Virus record (IMG/VR): IMGVR_UViG_3300042309_002053
Location: 1 to 59,224 of that record
Source: a virus
Reading direction: 5' to 3' (one strand)
Length of the DNA: 59,224 bases
Part shown: piece after piece, positions 8,138 through 18,172 of the stretch
Numbering within the stretch: position 1 is the stretch's first letter
Layout of the letters: each line of letters opens with the position of its first letter
The notes under the pieces: generated by a model
The model's input: the letters and a program-made list of their open reading frames with translations, nothing else
Told to the model about the DNA's origin: nothing
Database searches by the model: none
Position numbers and translations under genes: made by a program

Positions 8138-10945
8138 ATGCCTACCCAAGTACAATTTAGACGCGGTACCACTGCTCAAAATAATAACTTTACCGGAGCA
8201 GCCGGTGAGTTAAGTGTTAACACCAGTAATAGCTCTATTCGTGTTCATGACGGTTCTACCCAGGGTGGTTTTGAATTAGGTAGTATGAATAGGAGCTTAC
8301 GTCAGTTTGCTTCTACAACTTCCTCAGAACTGCGTTCTGTATTGAGCGATGAAACAGGTACAGGCAATGCTGTATTCAGCCTTTCACCTACTATTTTATC
8401 GCCCACTATTGAGACATCTATTGTAGCTGGTAATACTACTTTTGATCTTGTAAACACAACCGCAACAACGGTTAATTTTGCTGGTGCTGCTACTACGCTA
8501 GAAATCGGTGCTGCTACCGGTTTAACTAATATTAACAATAATCTTGAAGTTGACGGTGATATACAGATTGATGGTGGAGACCTGACGTTTAATACGTCTA
8601 CTGCAAATATTGTTAATGCTACTTCAACCACAGTTAATTTTGCTGGAGCTGCTACCACATTAAATATAGGTGCAGTCTCTGGTACAACAACCGTAAATAA
8701 CAACCTAACTGTTGCAAGCAACTCTTTAGCTAGCAACGGTATTGTAACCAACTCATTTACCGCAGGTACTTTACAAACCTCAGGTAACGTCAACGGTAAT
8801 AATGGTAGATTTACAACTGCATTAACTGCAGCTACTCTACAGGCATCTGGCAACTTAAATGCGGCTGCTTCTTTAATTTCAGGTAATTTTAACGCTACAG
8901 GTAACGTCAACGCAGTAGACGGAAGATTTAGTACAGCCCTAACTGCTGCTACACTACAAGCCTCAGGCAACGTTAATGCTGCTGCTGGTAGAATAGCAGG
9001 TAATTTCTCAACAACCGGTGTTTTAAGAGTATCTGATACAACTGCGGCAACAGGCGAAAATACTGGAGCTGCTATAATTTCTGGCGGAGCATCTATAGGT
9101 GGTAATTTATATGTTGGAGGAAACCTGTTTATTGCGGGTACAACTACAACTGTAAATAGCAACGTCACAATTCTTGATGACCCTATACTCTATCTTGCTG
9201 ATAACAGTACCTCTGATGTACTTGATATCGGTCTAGTTGGTACATTTAATAACGGGACGCAGCAACACGGCGGCTTTATTAGAGATGCTACAGATGGTGT
9301 ATGGAAGATCTTCTCTAACGTTGTGCCTGAACCTAACATTAATGGTACGGTAGATTTTACCAGTGCTACCTATGACGCTGTTAGAATGGGTGCATTAACA
9401 GCCACCAGCGGTACATTCTCTAGCACTATTTCGGCTACATCATCTAACGTTAACGCATCAAGCGCACTGTTCACAGGTAGTGTAACAGGTGGAACTTTAC
9501 AAACGACCGGTAACTTAAACGCTGCAGCAGGACTGATTTCAGGTAACTTTAATGCTACTGGCGCTGTAAACGCCGCTAGCATGCGTGTTGGTTCTTCTGG
9601 ACTAACCTTATTAGGCTCTACAAGCGGTACTATCGCCCTTCAACCTACCTCTACTGCTGGTACAACAACCATTACATTACCTGCTACAACAGGTACAGTA
9701 GTTACAACCGGGGATTCTGGTACCGTTACTAGTACCATGATTGCTGATGGTACTATCGTAAACGCTGATATTAATGCATCGGCTGCAATTGCGGTCTCTA
9801 AATTAGCGGCTTCTACTATTTCTGGGGTCACACTAGGTAATAACCTTAATACCTTAACACTAGCTACATCCGGAACCGGTTTGAGTGGATCTACCACATA
9901 CAATGGTTCAGGGGCTGCGACATTTACTGTTACTAGTAACGCTACGAGCGCTAACACCGGAAGTGCAATAGTTGCTAGAGATTCTTCAGGTAATTTTAGC
10001 GCTGGTACGATAACAGCTACGTTAAGCGGTACTGCTACACAAGTATCTAATTCTCTTACTGCAGGTACAGGTTTATCAGGTACCGCGTTTAATGGTTCAG
10101 GTGCTCAGACCTGGACCTTAGCTACTTCAGGGGTAACTGCAGGGACATATGGGGGTGCCGGTACAGTACCAGTTTACACCGTTGATGTTTATGGGCGTAA
10201 AACTTCAGCATCTAACGTAGCTATTGGTGGATCCTTGACCGGCATAACCGGGGTTGGTACTATTTCAACCGGTACCTGGCAAGGCTCATCAATTAGTACC
10301 ACATATACGGATGCAAAAGTAACAGCTGTTAACGCCGGTACCGGTATATCTGTTAACCAGACGACAGGGTCATTAACCGTAACAAACTCTGGTGTTACGA
10401 GCTTGGTAGCTGGTACTAATATTTCTATAAGCGGTAGTACCGGAGCCGTAACGGTGAACGTATCTGGTACAGTAGCAGCTGCGACTAATGCAACTAATTC
10501 TTCTAACTCTGCGGTTACCGATGATACTACGACGAACGCTACTCATTACCCTAACTTTGTAGCAGGAACATCTGGCAATCAAGCTGAGAAAGTATCTAGT
10601 ACCAAGCTAACATTTAATCCTTCCTCTGGTCTGCTAACTTCCACCGATTATAACTCTTCTTCTGATAAGAGACTTAAGTCTAATATTAAGACTGTTGAAG
10701 GTGCTCTTGATAAGGTAAATAGCTTGAGAGGTGTTACCTTCAAATGGAAAGAAGGTGGTAGTGACTCTATAGGTCTTATCGCTCAAGAAGTACAGAAGGT
10801 CATTCCTGAAGTAGTTACCAAGGATGACAATGGTTACCTGGGTATTCGCTACACCAACATTATTGGTGTACTAGTCGAAGCTATTAAAGAACAACAAGAC
10901 CAAATAAATACATTGAAGAAACAAATCGAGAAATTAAATGGCTAA
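8138..10945 (+). CDS. Large tail fibre with Mtd-like N-terminus and S74 chaperone
   Basis: 935 residues. The first 50 residues (TQVQFRRGTTAQ...FTGAAGELSVNT...IRVHDGS) match the pattern of the major tropism determinant N-terminal domain. The long middle is Thr/Ala/Asn-rich with repeats such as LQASGN(V/L)NAA and TVNFAGAATTL. The last 95 residues contain SSDKRLKSNIK, a Trp-containing FKWKEGG, IGLIAQEVQ and a coiled-coil end, which is the intramolecular chaperone of endosialidase fibres (peptidase S74) that trimerises the fibre and then cuts itself off. The Ser of SSDKRLK is the expected self-cleavage residue. It overlaps the neck gene by 8 bases. Confidence 0.88.
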   Translation: MPTQVQFRRGTTAQNNNFTGAAGELSVNTSNSSIRVHDGSTQGGFELGSMNRSLRQFASTTSSELRSVLSDETGTGNAVFSLSPTILSPTIETSIVAGNTTFDLVNTTATTVNFAGAATTLEIGAATGLTNINNNLEVDGDIQIDGGDLTFNTSTANIVNATSTTVNFAGAATTLNIGAVSGTTTVNNNLTVASNSLASNGIVTNSFTAGTLQTSGNVNGNNGRFTTALTAATLQASGNLNAAASLISGNFNATGNVNAVDGRFSTALTAATLQASGNVNAAAGRIAGNFSTTGVLRVSDTTAATGENTGAAIISGGASIGGNLYVGGNLFIAGTTTTVNSNVTILDDPILYLADNSTSDVLDIGLVGTFNNGTQQHGGFIRDATDGVWKIFSNVVPEPNINGTVDFTSATYDAVRMGALTATSGTFSSTISATSSNVNASSALFTGSVTGGTLQTTGNLNAAAGLISGNFNATGAVNAASMRVGSSGLTLLGSTSGTIALQPTSTAGTTTITLPATTGTVVTTGDSGTVTSTMIADGTIVNADINASAAIAVSKLAASTISGVTLGNNLNTLTLATSGTGLSGSTTYNGSGAATFTVTSNATSANTGSAIVARDSSGNFSAGTITATLSGTATQVSNSLTAGTGLSGTAFNGSGAQTWTLATSGVTAGTYGGAGTVPVYTVDVYGRKTSASNVAIGGSLTGITGVGTISTGTWQGSSISTTYTDAKVTAVNAGTGISVNQTTGSLTVTNSGVTSLVAGTNISISGSTGAVTVNVSGTVAAATNATNSSNSAVTDDTTTNATHYPNFVAGTSGNQAEKVSSTKLTFNPSSGLLTSTDYNSSSDKRLKSNIKTVEGALDKVNSLRGVTFKWKEGGSDSIGLIAQEVQKVIPEVVTKDDNGYLGIRYTNIIGVLVEAIKEQQDQINTLKKQIEKLNG

Positions 10946-11891
10946 TCCATCAAGTAGACAAGGGTTAATTGATTATTGCCTCAGACAGCTGGGGCACCCT
11001 GTACTCGAGATTAATATTGATGATGATCAATTAGAAGACAGAATAGATGAAGCGTTTCAGTTCTACCGTGATTTTCACTATGATGCAACTGAAAAAGTTT
11101 ATAAAAAAGTATTAATTGAAGCTTCTTTAATACAAATAACCGGTATTAATGCTTCTTCTTATTCTATTGGTGAAAAAGTAACGGGTGCTTCTTCGGGCGC
11201 TACTGCATTCGTATATGCAAACGTGTCCGGAAATAGGTTTAAAGTTTATAAAGTAGCTGGTACGTTTACCGCCGGGGAAACTATTACCGGCGGGACCACC
11301 GGAACCATTTCTACACTTTCAAGTATTACACTGGGTAATTATGACAACAAATATATTACCTTAGATGATTCTTTCTTCGGTGTAGAGAGAATATTACAGT
11401 TGTCAAATAAGACCTCGGGCATGGGTATGTTTGACGTGCGTTATCAGCTGTTATTAAACAACATACAGTCTCTAACCAACACAGATATAATTTATTACAG
11501 TCAGCTTAAGACTCACCTCAATCTTATAAATGACCTAATGACCGGTCAGAAACCGGTTAGATTTAATCGACATATGAACAGATTGTTCATTGACATGGAT
11601 TGGTCTTATGATGTGGTTGTAGGGGATTATATTATTGTAGAAGGCTGGCAGTTCTTAGATCCAGATACCTACACCGATGTTTATAATGACGGCTTTTTAA
11701 AGCGTTATGCAACTGCTTTAATCAAACGCCAGTGGGGAACCAATTTAAAGAAATTCGAAGGTGTACAGCTTCCCGGAGGTGTGACTCTTAACGGTCAAAA
11801 GATCTTCGATGAAGCCATGGAAGAGATAGCAAATCTTAAAGATGAGGGTAAAAATACCTATCAATTACCGATAGATTTTTTTACAGGCTAA
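10938..11891 (+). CDS. 13: gp13-like neck (head completion) protein
   Basis: 317 residues against 309 in T4. The start (SSRQGLIDYCLRQLG...NIDDDQLEDRIDEAFQFY) is the hallmark of gp13 in T4-like phages of marine hosts. It would form the neck ring with gp14 that closes the DNA-filled head. A Gly/Thr-rich insertion (SIGEKVTGASSGAT...ITGGTTGTIS) near residues 80-125 looks like the phage conversion-type beta domains seen in fibres. Order 13-14-15-16-17 downstream confirms it. Confidence 0.88.
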   Translation: MANPSSRQGLIDYCLRQLGHPVLEINIDDDQLEDRIDEAFQFYRDFHYDATEKVYKKVLIEASLIQITGINASSYSIGEKVTGASSGATAFVYANVSGNRFKVYKVAGTFTAGETITGGTTGTISTLSSITLGNYDNKYITLDDSFFGVERILQLSNKTSGMGMFDVRYQLLLNNIQSLTNTDIIYYSQLKTHLNLINDLMTGQKPVRFNRHMNRLFIDMDWSYDVVVGDYIIVEGWQFLDPDTYTDVYNDGFLKRYATALIKRQWGTNLKKFEGVQLPGGVTLNGQKIFDEAMEEIANLKDEGKNTYQLPIDFFTG

Positions 11892-11958
11892 TTCTCAACA
11901 GCCCACATATGGATTTTAACATCAAGGCAATAGCTGCTCCACATAGAAGATACCAATA

Positions 11959-12702
11959 ATGGCAACCAATTTTTATTTTCAATCTGGTATACCGGGTGGT
12001 AGATCATCAGAGCAGTTATTAGTAGAAGATCTTATAATAGAATGCCTGAAGATATACGGCTTTGATGTATACTATATTCCGCGTAAATCGGTAAGTGAAG
12101 ATTTAATTCTCGGGGAAGATAACCTTAACAGGTTTGATGCTGCTTATCCGTTAGAGATGTACCTTCAGAATACCAACGGGTTTGAGGGTGACGGTGATCT
12201 GATGACTAAGTTTGGTGTGGAAATCAGAGATACTGCTACTTTTATTGTCGCAAGAAGACGCTGGGATGAGGTTATAGCTCGATCGGGTGAAGCTGTTCTC
12301 ACCACAAGACCGGCCGAAGGGGATATTTTATACTTTCCGCTAACCAAAGCTTTCTTTGAAATAAAATTCGTTGAATCTAAAGATCCCTTCTTCCAGGTTG
12401 GTAAACTATATGTTTACAAGCTTGAATGTGAATTAATGCAGTACGGTTCAGAGAAGTTTAATACTGGCATCAGTGATATTGACGATTCTGCATCAGAGAA
12501 GTCCGTTGATATTAACGAATTTAATGTACTGCTTGAAAACGGTAATAGACTGCTATTAGAGTACTTTACACCGTCTTCTCTCATATTAGAGAATTACGAG
12601 GTTAGAGATATTCTGCCTAATGCGCAGAATGAAGACTTTACCGATAATATTAACGTGTTAGATTTCACCGAAACTAATCCGTTCGGAGAAATAAATGCTT
12701 AA
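11959..12702 (+). CDS. 14: gp14-like neck protein
   Basis: 247 residues against 256 in T4. NFYFQSGIPGGRSSEQLLVEDLIIE, YGFDVYYIPR and GFEGDGDLMTKFG are the conserved gp14 pattern. It partners gp13 in the neck and head-tail joining. A 67-base gap with no obvious signal precedes it. It overlaps gene 15 by 8 bases. Confidence 0.88.
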   Translation: MATNFYFQSGIPGGRSSEQLLVEDLIIECLKIYGFDVYYIPRKSVSEDLILGEDNLNRFDAAYPLEMYLQNTNGFEGDGDLMTKFGVEIRDTATFIVARRRWDEVIARSGEAVLTTRPAEGDILYFPLTKAFFEIKFVESKDPFFQVGKLYVYKLECELMQYGSEKFNTGISDIDDSASEKSVDINEFNVLLENGNRLLLEYFTPSSLILENYEVRDILPNAQNEDFTDNINVLDFTETNPFGEINA

Positions 12703-13447
12703 TCAAAAATTTTACTGGGGTACCATTAGAAAGTCTGTAATTGCTTTTGGTAACCTGTTTAACAATATTCATATTGATAGAAGAAATGATAATGGTGAAG
12801 TTGTACAAACTTTAAAAGTACCTTTATCATACGCCCCAAAAAGCAAGTTTTTAGCTAGAATAGCAGCTCAGCCACAGAGCTTTGAACAGAGCTTTCAGAC
12901 GTTTCTTCCTAGACTAGCATTTGAGATGACCGGTATAGTTTATGATCCTGGTCGAAGAATAAGTTTGGTGCAGCAAAACAGAGCGGTAAATTCTACCTCT
13001 ACGACTTTAAATGCACAGTACGCCCCGACACCATATAACATTAATATGATGTTGTACTGCTATACAAAAGATCAAGATGACGGGCTGCAAATTATTGAGC
13101 AAATATTACCCTACTTTAACCCTGACTTTAACTTATCGTTAAATGCTATCCCTGCACTGGGCATAAAAAATGACTTACCTATCATTCTTGATAGTGTATC
13201 TTATGATGATAATTATGAAGCGGACTTTAATTTAAGAAGAGCTATTATTTGGACATTAAGCTTTACAATGAAACTCAATTTCTTCGGGCCAATTAATAAA
13301 CAGGGCATTATTCGCACTACTACTGTTAACACATTTAGTGACCCTGCGCTTTCTAAAAAGCAACAAACATACAGTGCTCAAGTTGACCCCAATACCGCCA
13401 TTCCCGGGGATGATATTGACGTATTAGAGACATTTGAGGATTTTTAA
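12695..13447 (+). CDS. 15: gp15-like tail completion / sheath terminator protein
   Basis: 250 residues against 272 in T4. The N-terminus (LNQKFYWGTIRKSVIAFGNLFNNIHI) and the KVPLSYAPKSKFLAR segment identify gp15, which caps the tail tube and sheath and receives the head. It stops at the A of the next gene's ATG (TAATG). Confidence 0.88.
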   Translation: MLNQKFYWGTIRKSVIAFGNLFNNIHIDRRNDNGEVVQTLKVPLSYAPKSKFLARIAAQPQSFEQSFQTFLPRLAFEMTGIVYDPGRRISLVQQNRAVNSTSTTLNAQYAPTPYNINMMLYCYTKDQDDGLQIIEQILPYFNPDFNLSLNAIPALGIKNDLPIILDSVSYDDNYEADFNLRRAIIWTLSFTMKLNFFGPINKQGIIRTTTVNTFSDPALSKKQQTYSAQVDPNTAIPGDDIDVLETFEDF

Positions 13448-13851
13448 TGAAGTCATTTGAAAAAATTAACGACGTATTCAATATAGATACGCCTGTTAAT
13501 ACCCCTTTAGAAATTGTACCCCCAGCAGCTTCTTCTGCTTTAGAGCAAGAAGATGACTTTGCCTTAGCCAGAAACACTTTACGCAATCTTATTAATAAAA
13601 ACGAAGATGTAATTACTGAGTTAATTCACATTTCTAAAAACTCAGAGCATCCGAGAGCCTATGAGGTTGTAGGACAGCTAGTCAAAGCACAATCTGATAT
13701 AGCAAAAGATCTTATTAATCTACATAAACAGAAAAAAGATATTACTGGTGAAGAGCCTCAAAAAATAAGTACGCAAAACAATATAGTATTTGCTGGTTCT
13801 ACTTCCGATCTTATGAAGCTTATTAGCGCTCAGAAAGCTAAAGCAAATTGA
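13447..13851 (+). CDS. 16: gp16-like small terminase subunit
   Basis: 134 residues against 164 in T4. The start KSFEKINDVFNID, the acidic linker and the central helices (RNTLRNLINKNEDVITELIHIS...HPRAYEVVGQLVKAQSDIAKDLINLHKQKK) match the T4-type small terminase, which forms a ring that regulates the packaging motor. Its stop overlaps the large terminase start (TTGA). Confidence 0.88.
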   Translation: MKSFEKINDVFNIDTPVNTPLEIVPPAASSALEQEDDFALARNTLRNLINKNEDVITELIHISKNSEHPRAYEVVGQLVKAQSDIAKDLINLHKQKKDITGEEPQKISTQNNIVFAGSTSDLMKLISAQKAKAN

Positions 13852-15509
13852 CACAAAATAAAAATTCCTATAACGGTAACCGCTCTCTTAAACAAATTGG
13901 ATATTCAATCCAGTACACGTATGAGCAGGTTCAAGAGTTAATGAAGTGTAAGGATGATCCAAAGTACTTCATTAAAACTTATTGTAAGATCGTTTCACTT
14001 GATAGTGAACAGCTAATACCATTCGAGCTTTTCGGATATCAGGAAAAGTTTATTGATGTTATACAAAATAACCGTAAAGTTATCAGTATGCAGCCCAGAC
14101 AGATGGGTAAGTCTCAAACCGTAGCTGCTTATATTCTCTGGTATACTTTATTTAACAATAATAAGACCGTCGCTATTCTGGCATATAAATCAGATGCTGC
14201 AATGGAAATTCTTTCTCGTTACCAGTTAATGTATGAGAATGTGCCTATCTGGATGCAGCAAGGTATTAAGACATGGAATAAAGGCGACGTAGAATTAGAG
14301 AATGGTTCCTCTGTATTCACTGCTGCAACTTCTTCAGCTGGTATTCGCGGTAAGTCGGTTAACTTGCTATATGTCGACGAGGTGGCAATTGTTCCTAACA
14401 ACATTGCTGAACAATTCTTCACCTCTGTATACCCCGTAGTTTCCGCAGGTGAGACTACCAAAATTATTCTAACTTCTACCCCTTTAGGTTATAACCATTT
14501 TTGGAAGTTTTGGAATGATGCAGAAAGCGGGGCTAATGGTTTTAAACATCTTAGAGTTGAATATTCCGAGCATCCGAAACGCGACGCTAAATGGGCTGCA
14601 GAACAAAAAGCACTACTGGGTGAAGTTAAATTTAATCAGGAAGTATTATGCGCGTTCCTTGGATCGTCGAACACACTTATCTCCCCAGATACTATAGCTC
14701 GTCTGTCACCAAAACCATACGTTTTTGCGAAGGATAATTTAGATGTTCTGGAAGAACCTAGAAAAGGTCATTCTTACTTTATTTCAGTCGATACATCAAG
14801 GGGAGTTGAGCGTGATTTTTCAGCATTCACAGTTATCGATACTACCGAGTATCCATTTACACTAGTAGCTAAATATAGAGATAATAAAATTAGCCCTTTG
14901 CTGTATCCTAGCGTAGTACATAAGATTGCTAAAGACTATAATAATGCATATGTTATGGTTGAGATCAACGACATCGGACAGCAAATTGCTGATATCATGC
15001 ATAACGATTTGGAATATGAAAATATGTTATGGGTTGGTAGTGATTCGAAATACGGCCAACACATATCCAGTTCCGGTAGAGATGCTAAATTAGGTGTAAG
15101 AACAACAAAACAAGTTAAAAGTATTGGCTGCGCTACACTTAAATCTTTAGTTGAAAATAACAAATTACTAGTTTTTGATAAGGATATAATTTCTGAGTTT
15201 TCAACTTTTGTGGAAACAAAAGGAACCTTTAAAGCTGATGAAGGTTACAACGACGATTTAACCATGACATTAGTTCTTTTTGGGTGGGCTTCTAATGACC
15301 CTCTTTTTAAAGACTTAATGAATGCAAACAATCGCGATGCACTGTTCAAACAGCAAATGATCAATATTGAAGAAGAACTCACACCATTTGGTTATATTGA
15401 CAACGGAATGCCTGAAGAACTTAGACCGGAAGTCATAGATGGTGATCTTTGGTTTACAGATCAGTATCAGGCAAGCTTAAAAGAGTTTGTTGAAAGCAAA
15501 ACATGGTAG
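13848..15509 (+). CDS. 17: gp17-like large terminase (packaging ATPase/nuclease)
   Basis: 553 residues against 610 in T4. ATPase domain: Walker A-like PRQMGKSQT near residue 86, Walker B LLYVDEVA near 175, then the TSTP coupling motif. Nuclease domain (RNase H fold): VDTSRGVERD near 313, VEINDIG near 367 and YNDDLTMTL near 465 supply the acidic metal ligands. The best start is a TTG overlapping the gene 16 stop, because the next ATG (residue 32) would remove a conserved N-terminal part. Translational coupling through TTGA probably sets a low level of synthesis. Confidence 0.93.
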   Translation: MTQNKNSYNGNRSLKQIGYSIQYTYEQVQELMKCKDDPKYFIKTYCKIVSLDSEQLIPFELFGYQEKFIDVIQNNRKVISMQPRQMGKSQTVAAYILWYTLFNNNKTVAILAYKSDAAMEILSRYQLMYENVPIWMQQGIKTWNKGDVELENGSSVFTAATSSAGIRGKSVNLLYVDEVAIVPNNIAEQFFTSVYPVVSAGETTKIILTSTPLGYNHFWKFWNDAESGANGFKHLRVEYSEHPKRDAKWAAEQKALLGEVKFNQEVLCAFLGSSNTLISPDTIARLSPKPYVFAKDNLDVLEEPRKGHSYFISVDTSRGVERDFSAFTVIDTTEYPFTLVAKYRDNKISPLLYPSVVHKIAKDYNNAYVMVEINDIGQQIADIMHNDLEYENMLWVGSDSKYGQHISSSGRDAKLGVRTTKQVKSIGCATLKSLVENNKLLVFDKDIISEFSTFVETKGTFKADEGYNDDLTMTLVLFGWASNDPLFKDLMNANNRDALFKQQMINIEEELTPFGYIDNGMPEELRPEVIDGDLWFTDQYQASLKEFVESKTW

Positions 15510-15526
15510 CTCTAAATATCAGGATT

Positions 15527-15534
15527 AATAAATA
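15527..15534 (+). promoter_or_regulatory. Late promoter-like box AATAAATA before gene 18
   Basis: AATAAATA lies 48 bases before the gene 18 start in the only sizeable gap of this block, with a second related CTAAATA at 15512. One mismatch from the TATAAATA late element. Highly expressed sheath and tube genes follow. Confidence 0.55.
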
Positions 15535-15581
15535 TCCATGTAAATTTTGTTATGAAACACTAACATTATAAGGAGAAGAAG

Positions 15582-17555
15582 ATGGCATTTCAGCTTTCAC
15601 CAGGAGTATTAGTAACCGAGAAGGACCTGACATCGGTCGTTCCCGCAGTTGCTACTACCGCGGGCGGTTTTGCTGGCGCCTTCCAATGGGGACCCGTAGA
15701 CCAGGTTACTACAGTAGATTCGGAAAATAATCTCGTTGAGAGATTTGGTAAGCCAAACGACACCACATTTAAGTCGTTCTTTACCGCAGCCAACTTCCTA
15801 TCTTATGGTAACAACCTTCAGGTAATCCGCGTTGTAGATAAGAGCGCTGCAAAGAACGCCGTTTCAGGTTTATCAAACGTCATAGCAATAACTGCTGTAA
15901 ACGTTTCGGGTGGGGGCTATACAGCTGCTGCTCAGGCCAACACCACAATTACATTTACAACTACAGGCGTATTTCAACCAACTGTTAATGCTACAGCTAC
16001 GTTAGAATACAGCGGTCAAAATGTAGACTCGATTACTATCGTGACCCGTGGGGTAGGTTATACCAAGGCCGTAAGAGACAACACTACAGTTACTATTGCA
16101 ACTACAGGTGCTGTACAACCTACAACCAACGCTACTGCAACTATTGGCTACACACAATTTGACGATGATGCAATTTTAATTAAGAACGAAGACGATTATA
16201 TTTCTAACGCGTCTGATGGCTCAAAGAATGTTGGTGAGTTTGTAGCTAAGTATCCTGGTGTACTTGGCAACTCACTAAAAATTTCAATGTGTGACGGGTC
16301 TACCTGGTCAGAGTGGGACTTTGCAAGCAATTTCGATGATGCCCCTGGTACTTCTTCATATGCTGCGTCTGTGGGCGGTGCTCACGATGAAATGCACATC
16401 ATCGTTATTGATGAAGATGGCGCATGGACAGGTGAGCGTAATGCAGTCTTAGAAAAGTTCGCTTTTGTTTCTAAAGCTTCAGACGCTAAGCGCTCTGATG
16501 GCTCATCGGCATACTACAAAGATGTAATTAACAACACATCCAAGTATATCTGGTGGACAGACCATACAACTGTAACCTTATCTGGTACGACCTGGGGATC
16601 ACAAGCGTCTGGCGCAACATTTGCTAACTTACAGCACGAAGTAAATATCTCATTACTTGGTGGTGTCTCAGCCGATGCTCCTACTGCCGGAAACATTCAG
16701 TCAGCTCTATCTATCCTAGCTAACGACGAAGCGTACGACATTTCTTTACTACCTCTGGGTGAAGCCGATACAGCTACTGTAAACTTCGCCATTGGTAGCG
16801 TTGCTGAAGTAAGAAAAGACTGCGTGGTATTTGCATCACCTGAAATGGCTGATGTTGTGGACAATGCAGGATCAGAAGCTACTGATGTTACCGCTTTCAG
16901 AGATACCCTGACAGCTAGCTCATATGCTGTTCTGGACTCTGGCTGGAAGTATCAGTACGATCGCTATAACGACAAGTATCGCTGGGTACCATTAAACGGT
17001 GACACAGCTGGTCTTGCTGTTCGTACCGACTTCGTAGCCGACCCATGGTTCTCTCCTGCTGGTTTCAACCGCGGTCAAGTTAAGAATGTTGTTAAGCTCG
17101 CTTATTCACCAAGCAAGACAGACAGAGACACGCTGTACAAGAAGGGTGTTAACCCAATAGTTTCGTTCCCTGGTCAGGGTACCGTACTATTCGGGGATAA
17201 GACTCTACTTGCCAAGCCTTCTGCCTTCGACAGAATTAACGTTCGTAGATTGTTCATTGTGCTTGAGAAAGCTATCGCAACCGCTGCGAAGTTCCAGCTG
17301 TTCGAATTCAACGACGCTTTCACACGTGCTCAATTCCGCAATCTAGTTGAACCGTTCTTGAGAGACGTACAAGGCCGTAGAGGTATTACCGACTTCAAGG
17401 TTGTTTGTGACGAGACTAACAATACCGGTCAAGTAATCGACCGTAATGAGTTCGTAGCAGACATCTTTGTCAAGCCAGCTCGTGCAATTAACTTCATCCA
17501 ACTGAACTTTATTGCAACACGTACTGGTATTTCATTCGAAGAAGTTGGCGCTTAA
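15582..17555 (+). CDS. 18: gp18-like contractile tail sheath protein
   Basis: 657 residues against 659 in T4. It begins AFQLSPGVLVTEKDLTSVVPAV, the typical sheath N-terminal arm, and ends with the conserved contractile core (RRLFIVLEKAIATAAKFQLFEFND...ITDFKVVCDE...DRNEFVADIFVKPARAINFIQLNF). A Thr-rich insertion with tandem TTTGVFQPTVNATAT and TTGAVQPTTNATAT repeats near residues 115-190 probably forms a surface domain. AAGGAG stands 7 bases before the ATG, and many codons end in C, as expected for a very abundant protein. Confidence 0.95.
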   Translation: MAFQLSPGVLVTEKDLTSVVPAVATTAGGFAGAFQWGPVDQVTTVDSENNLVERFGKPNDTTFKSFFTAANFLSYGNNLQVIRVVDKSAAKNAVSGLSNVIAITAVNVSGGGYTAAAQANTTITFTTTGVFQPTVNATATLEYSGQNVDSITIVTRGVGYTKAVRDNTTVTIATTGAVQPTTNATATIGYTQFDDDAILIKNEDDYISNASDGSKNVGEFVAKYPGVLGNSLKISMCDGSTWSEWDFASNFDDAPGTSSYAASVGGAHDEMHIIVIDEDGAWTGERNAVLEKFAFVSKASDAKRSDGSSAYYKDVINNTSKYIWWTDHTTVTLSGTTWGSQASGATFANLQHEVNISLLGGVSADAPTAGNIQSALSILANDEAYDISLLPLGEADTATVNFAIGSVAEVRKDCVVFASPEMADVVDNAGSEATDVTAFRDTLTASSYAVLDSGWKYQYDRYNDKYRWVPLNGDTAGLAVRTDFVADPWFSPAGFNRGQVKNVVKLAYSPSKTDRDTLYKKGVNPIVSFPGQGTVLFGDKTLLAKPSAFDRINVRRLFIVLEKAIATAAKFQLFEFNDAFTRAQFRNLVEPFLRDVQGRRGITDFKVVCDETNNTGQVIDRNEFVADIFVKPARAINFIQLNFIATRTGISFEEVGA

Positions 17556-17575
17556 TAGGACAAGGGAGAGAATAA

Positions 17576-18151
17576 ATGACAACATTTAACGTAGAGCGCT
17601 TTAAATCAGCTCTTACAAACGGTGGTGCTCGCCCTAATCAATTCTATGTTGAGCTTTCCTTCCCTACATACGTAGCGGGAGCCAGCATAGCAGTTGCGCG
17701 TTCGCCATTCCTAGTATCTGTAGCAGAACTTCCTGGTCAAACAGTCAACCCTGCCATTGTTCAGTATAGAGGTAGAGAAGTTAAGTTTGTTGGTGACCGT
17801 GTATACGCACCATGGACTGTAACCGTTCTAAACGACGCTGAGCTTTCTATCCGCAACGCTCTAGAGCAGTGGATGGGTGGTATGGAAGACTATGCAACCA
17901 AAATCGGTCGTCTACAACCTTCAGAATATCAACGCGATGCAAGCGTTTATCAGTTAGACAGAAATGGTAACATTCTAAAGTCTTACAAATTGGTAAATTG
18001 CTTCCCTGTTGATCTGTCACCTGTAGGCCTCGATTTCGGTGCAAACGATCAGATCTCATCATTTACTGTAACGTTCCAGTACCAGCATTTCACAACCTCT
18101 AGCAACCCGCTAGGTGGTATCGTGAATTTTGGTGGTATTTTTAACGGTTAA
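17576..18151 (+). CDS. 19: gp19-like tail tube protein
   Basis: 191 residues against 163 in T4. NVERFKSALTNGGARPNQFYVELSFP at the start, then FLVSVAELPGQTVNPAIVQYRGREVKFVGDR and a closing SFTVTFQYQHF are the tail tube pattern. Hexamers stack to form the DNA channel inside the sheath. It follows gene 18 by 20 bases with AAGGGAGAG as ribosome site. Confidence 0.93.
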   Translation: MTTFNVERFKSALTNGGARPNQFYVELSFPTYVAGASIAVARSPFLVSVAELPGQTVNPAIVQYRGREVKFVGDRVYAPWTVTVLNDAELSIRNALEQWMGGMEDYATKIGRLQPSEYQRDASVYQLDRNGNILKSYKLVNCFPVDLSPVGLDFGANDQISSFTVTFQYQHFTTSSNPLGGIVNFGGIFNG

Positions 18152-18172
18152 TTTACAATTTGAAATTTTATA

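Noticed and set aside
8302-9168. 288-residue open frame on the minus strand inside the large fibre gene
   Set aside because: It is antisense to a well-supported fibre gene. Repetitive Thr/Ala/Asn codons keep the opposite strand open, giving Val/Ala/Pro-rich nonsense without a ribosome site.
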